From an uncultured Lachnospiraceae bacterium (GTDB lineage: Bacteria; Bacillota; Clostridia; Lachnospirales; Lachnospiraceae), in assembly GCA_902783095.1 (NCBI GenBank), contig CACZPX010000062.1:1-5756 (forward strand): a stretch of DNA of 5,756 nucleotides, written 5' to 3'. Position 1 is the first letter of the stretch. Each line of letters opens with the position of its first letter. This document shows positions 5,663-5,756 of this stretch, one piece after another. The notes under the pieces are model-generated. The model saw only the letters and a list, made by a program, of their open reading frames with translations. It searched no databases and was not told the origin of the DNA. A program made the position numbers and the translations under genes.

Positions 5663-5756
5663 AAACGAAAAAGAACGGTGTGAAAACGGATACACAGAGG
5701 CCGCGGCAGGCGGCGAAAAAAGAGGGCGGCAGACCGGACGCCTTTGACGGCAGGCT
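5659..5756 (+). CDS. Start of a basic protein, cut off by the window end
   Basis: The ATG at 5659 overlaps the HAD stop codon as ATGA, with GGAGG at 5644-5648 ten bases upstream. The frame stays open for 32 codons to the last base of the window. The visible part (MKTKKNGVKT, then continuing to DAFDGR) is rich in lysine and arginine, low in hydrophobic residues and likely disordered. It could be the cytosolic tail of a membrane protein or a basic linker ahead of a folded domain. No family can be recognised from this fragment. The overlap suggests co-translation with the HAD hydrolase. Confidence 0.6.
   Translation, partial: MKTKKNGVKTDTQRPRQAAKKEGGRPDAFDGR

Noticed and set aside
4595..5695. 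Long - strand frame (366 codons) across the HAD gene and its upstream region
   Set aside because: It runs antisense to a gene with all four HAD motifs, and also crosses both promoters and the terminator. Its composition is that of an antisense shadow.
1..5756. Search for CRISPR repeats, transposase genes, tRNA genes and att sites
   Set aside because: No spaced direct repeats, transposase or integrase motifs, or tRNA-like cloverleaf were seen. The only repeat of note is the palindrome at 2991-3089.

Overview
The window looks like an ordinary chromosomal stretch from a GC-rich member of the Bacillota, most likely a Clostridia-type gut anaerobe. This is inferred from strong AGGAGG-type ribosome binding sites, very tight gene packing with ATGA overlaps, sigma-A-like TATAAT boxes, and a flavodoxin/nitroreductase/zinc-ribbon gene set typical of such genomes. 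No species can be named from the sequence alone.

Left part (1-2966, + strand): a run of six genes that reads as one operon entering from outside the window. It starts with two single-pass membrane proteins of unknown function. They overlap by 11 bases and look like diverged copies of one architecture. They are followed by a flavodoxin, a histidine phosphatase joined to it by an ATGA overlap, a 66-residue zinc-ribbon protein, and a short FMN nitroreductase. Gaps are small (-11, +24, -4, +11 and +69 bases). Flavodoxin and nitroreductase are both FMN proteins, but no shared pathway can be shown.

Middle (2967-4521): the operon meets glnA head-on. The 124-base gap between the two stop codons holds a long, near-perfect inverted repeat (28-bp stem, 6-base loop) nested inside a second inverted repeat. 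glnA (- strand) encodes a complete type I glutamine synthetase. It has the long middle segment and the NLYDLP tyrosine typical of the GSI-beta (adenylylatable) class rather than the shorter Bacillus-type GSI-alpha.

Right part (4522-5756): a 427-base divergent intergenic region carries a good glnA promoter (TTGTAT-17-TATAAT, - strand) and an extended -10 promoter for a HAD-family hydrolase on the + strand. Between them is an intrinsic terminator that ends no visible gene, so a short untranslated transcript may exist here. The HAD gene overlaps, by ATGA, a lysine/arginine-rich reading frame that runs off the window.

No mobile-element gene, CRISPR array, tRNA or rRNA was seen, and no new defence or biosynthetic system is evident. 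The items most worth checking are the paired membrane proteins, the palindromic element at 2991-3089, and the orphan terminator with its possible upstream RNA.
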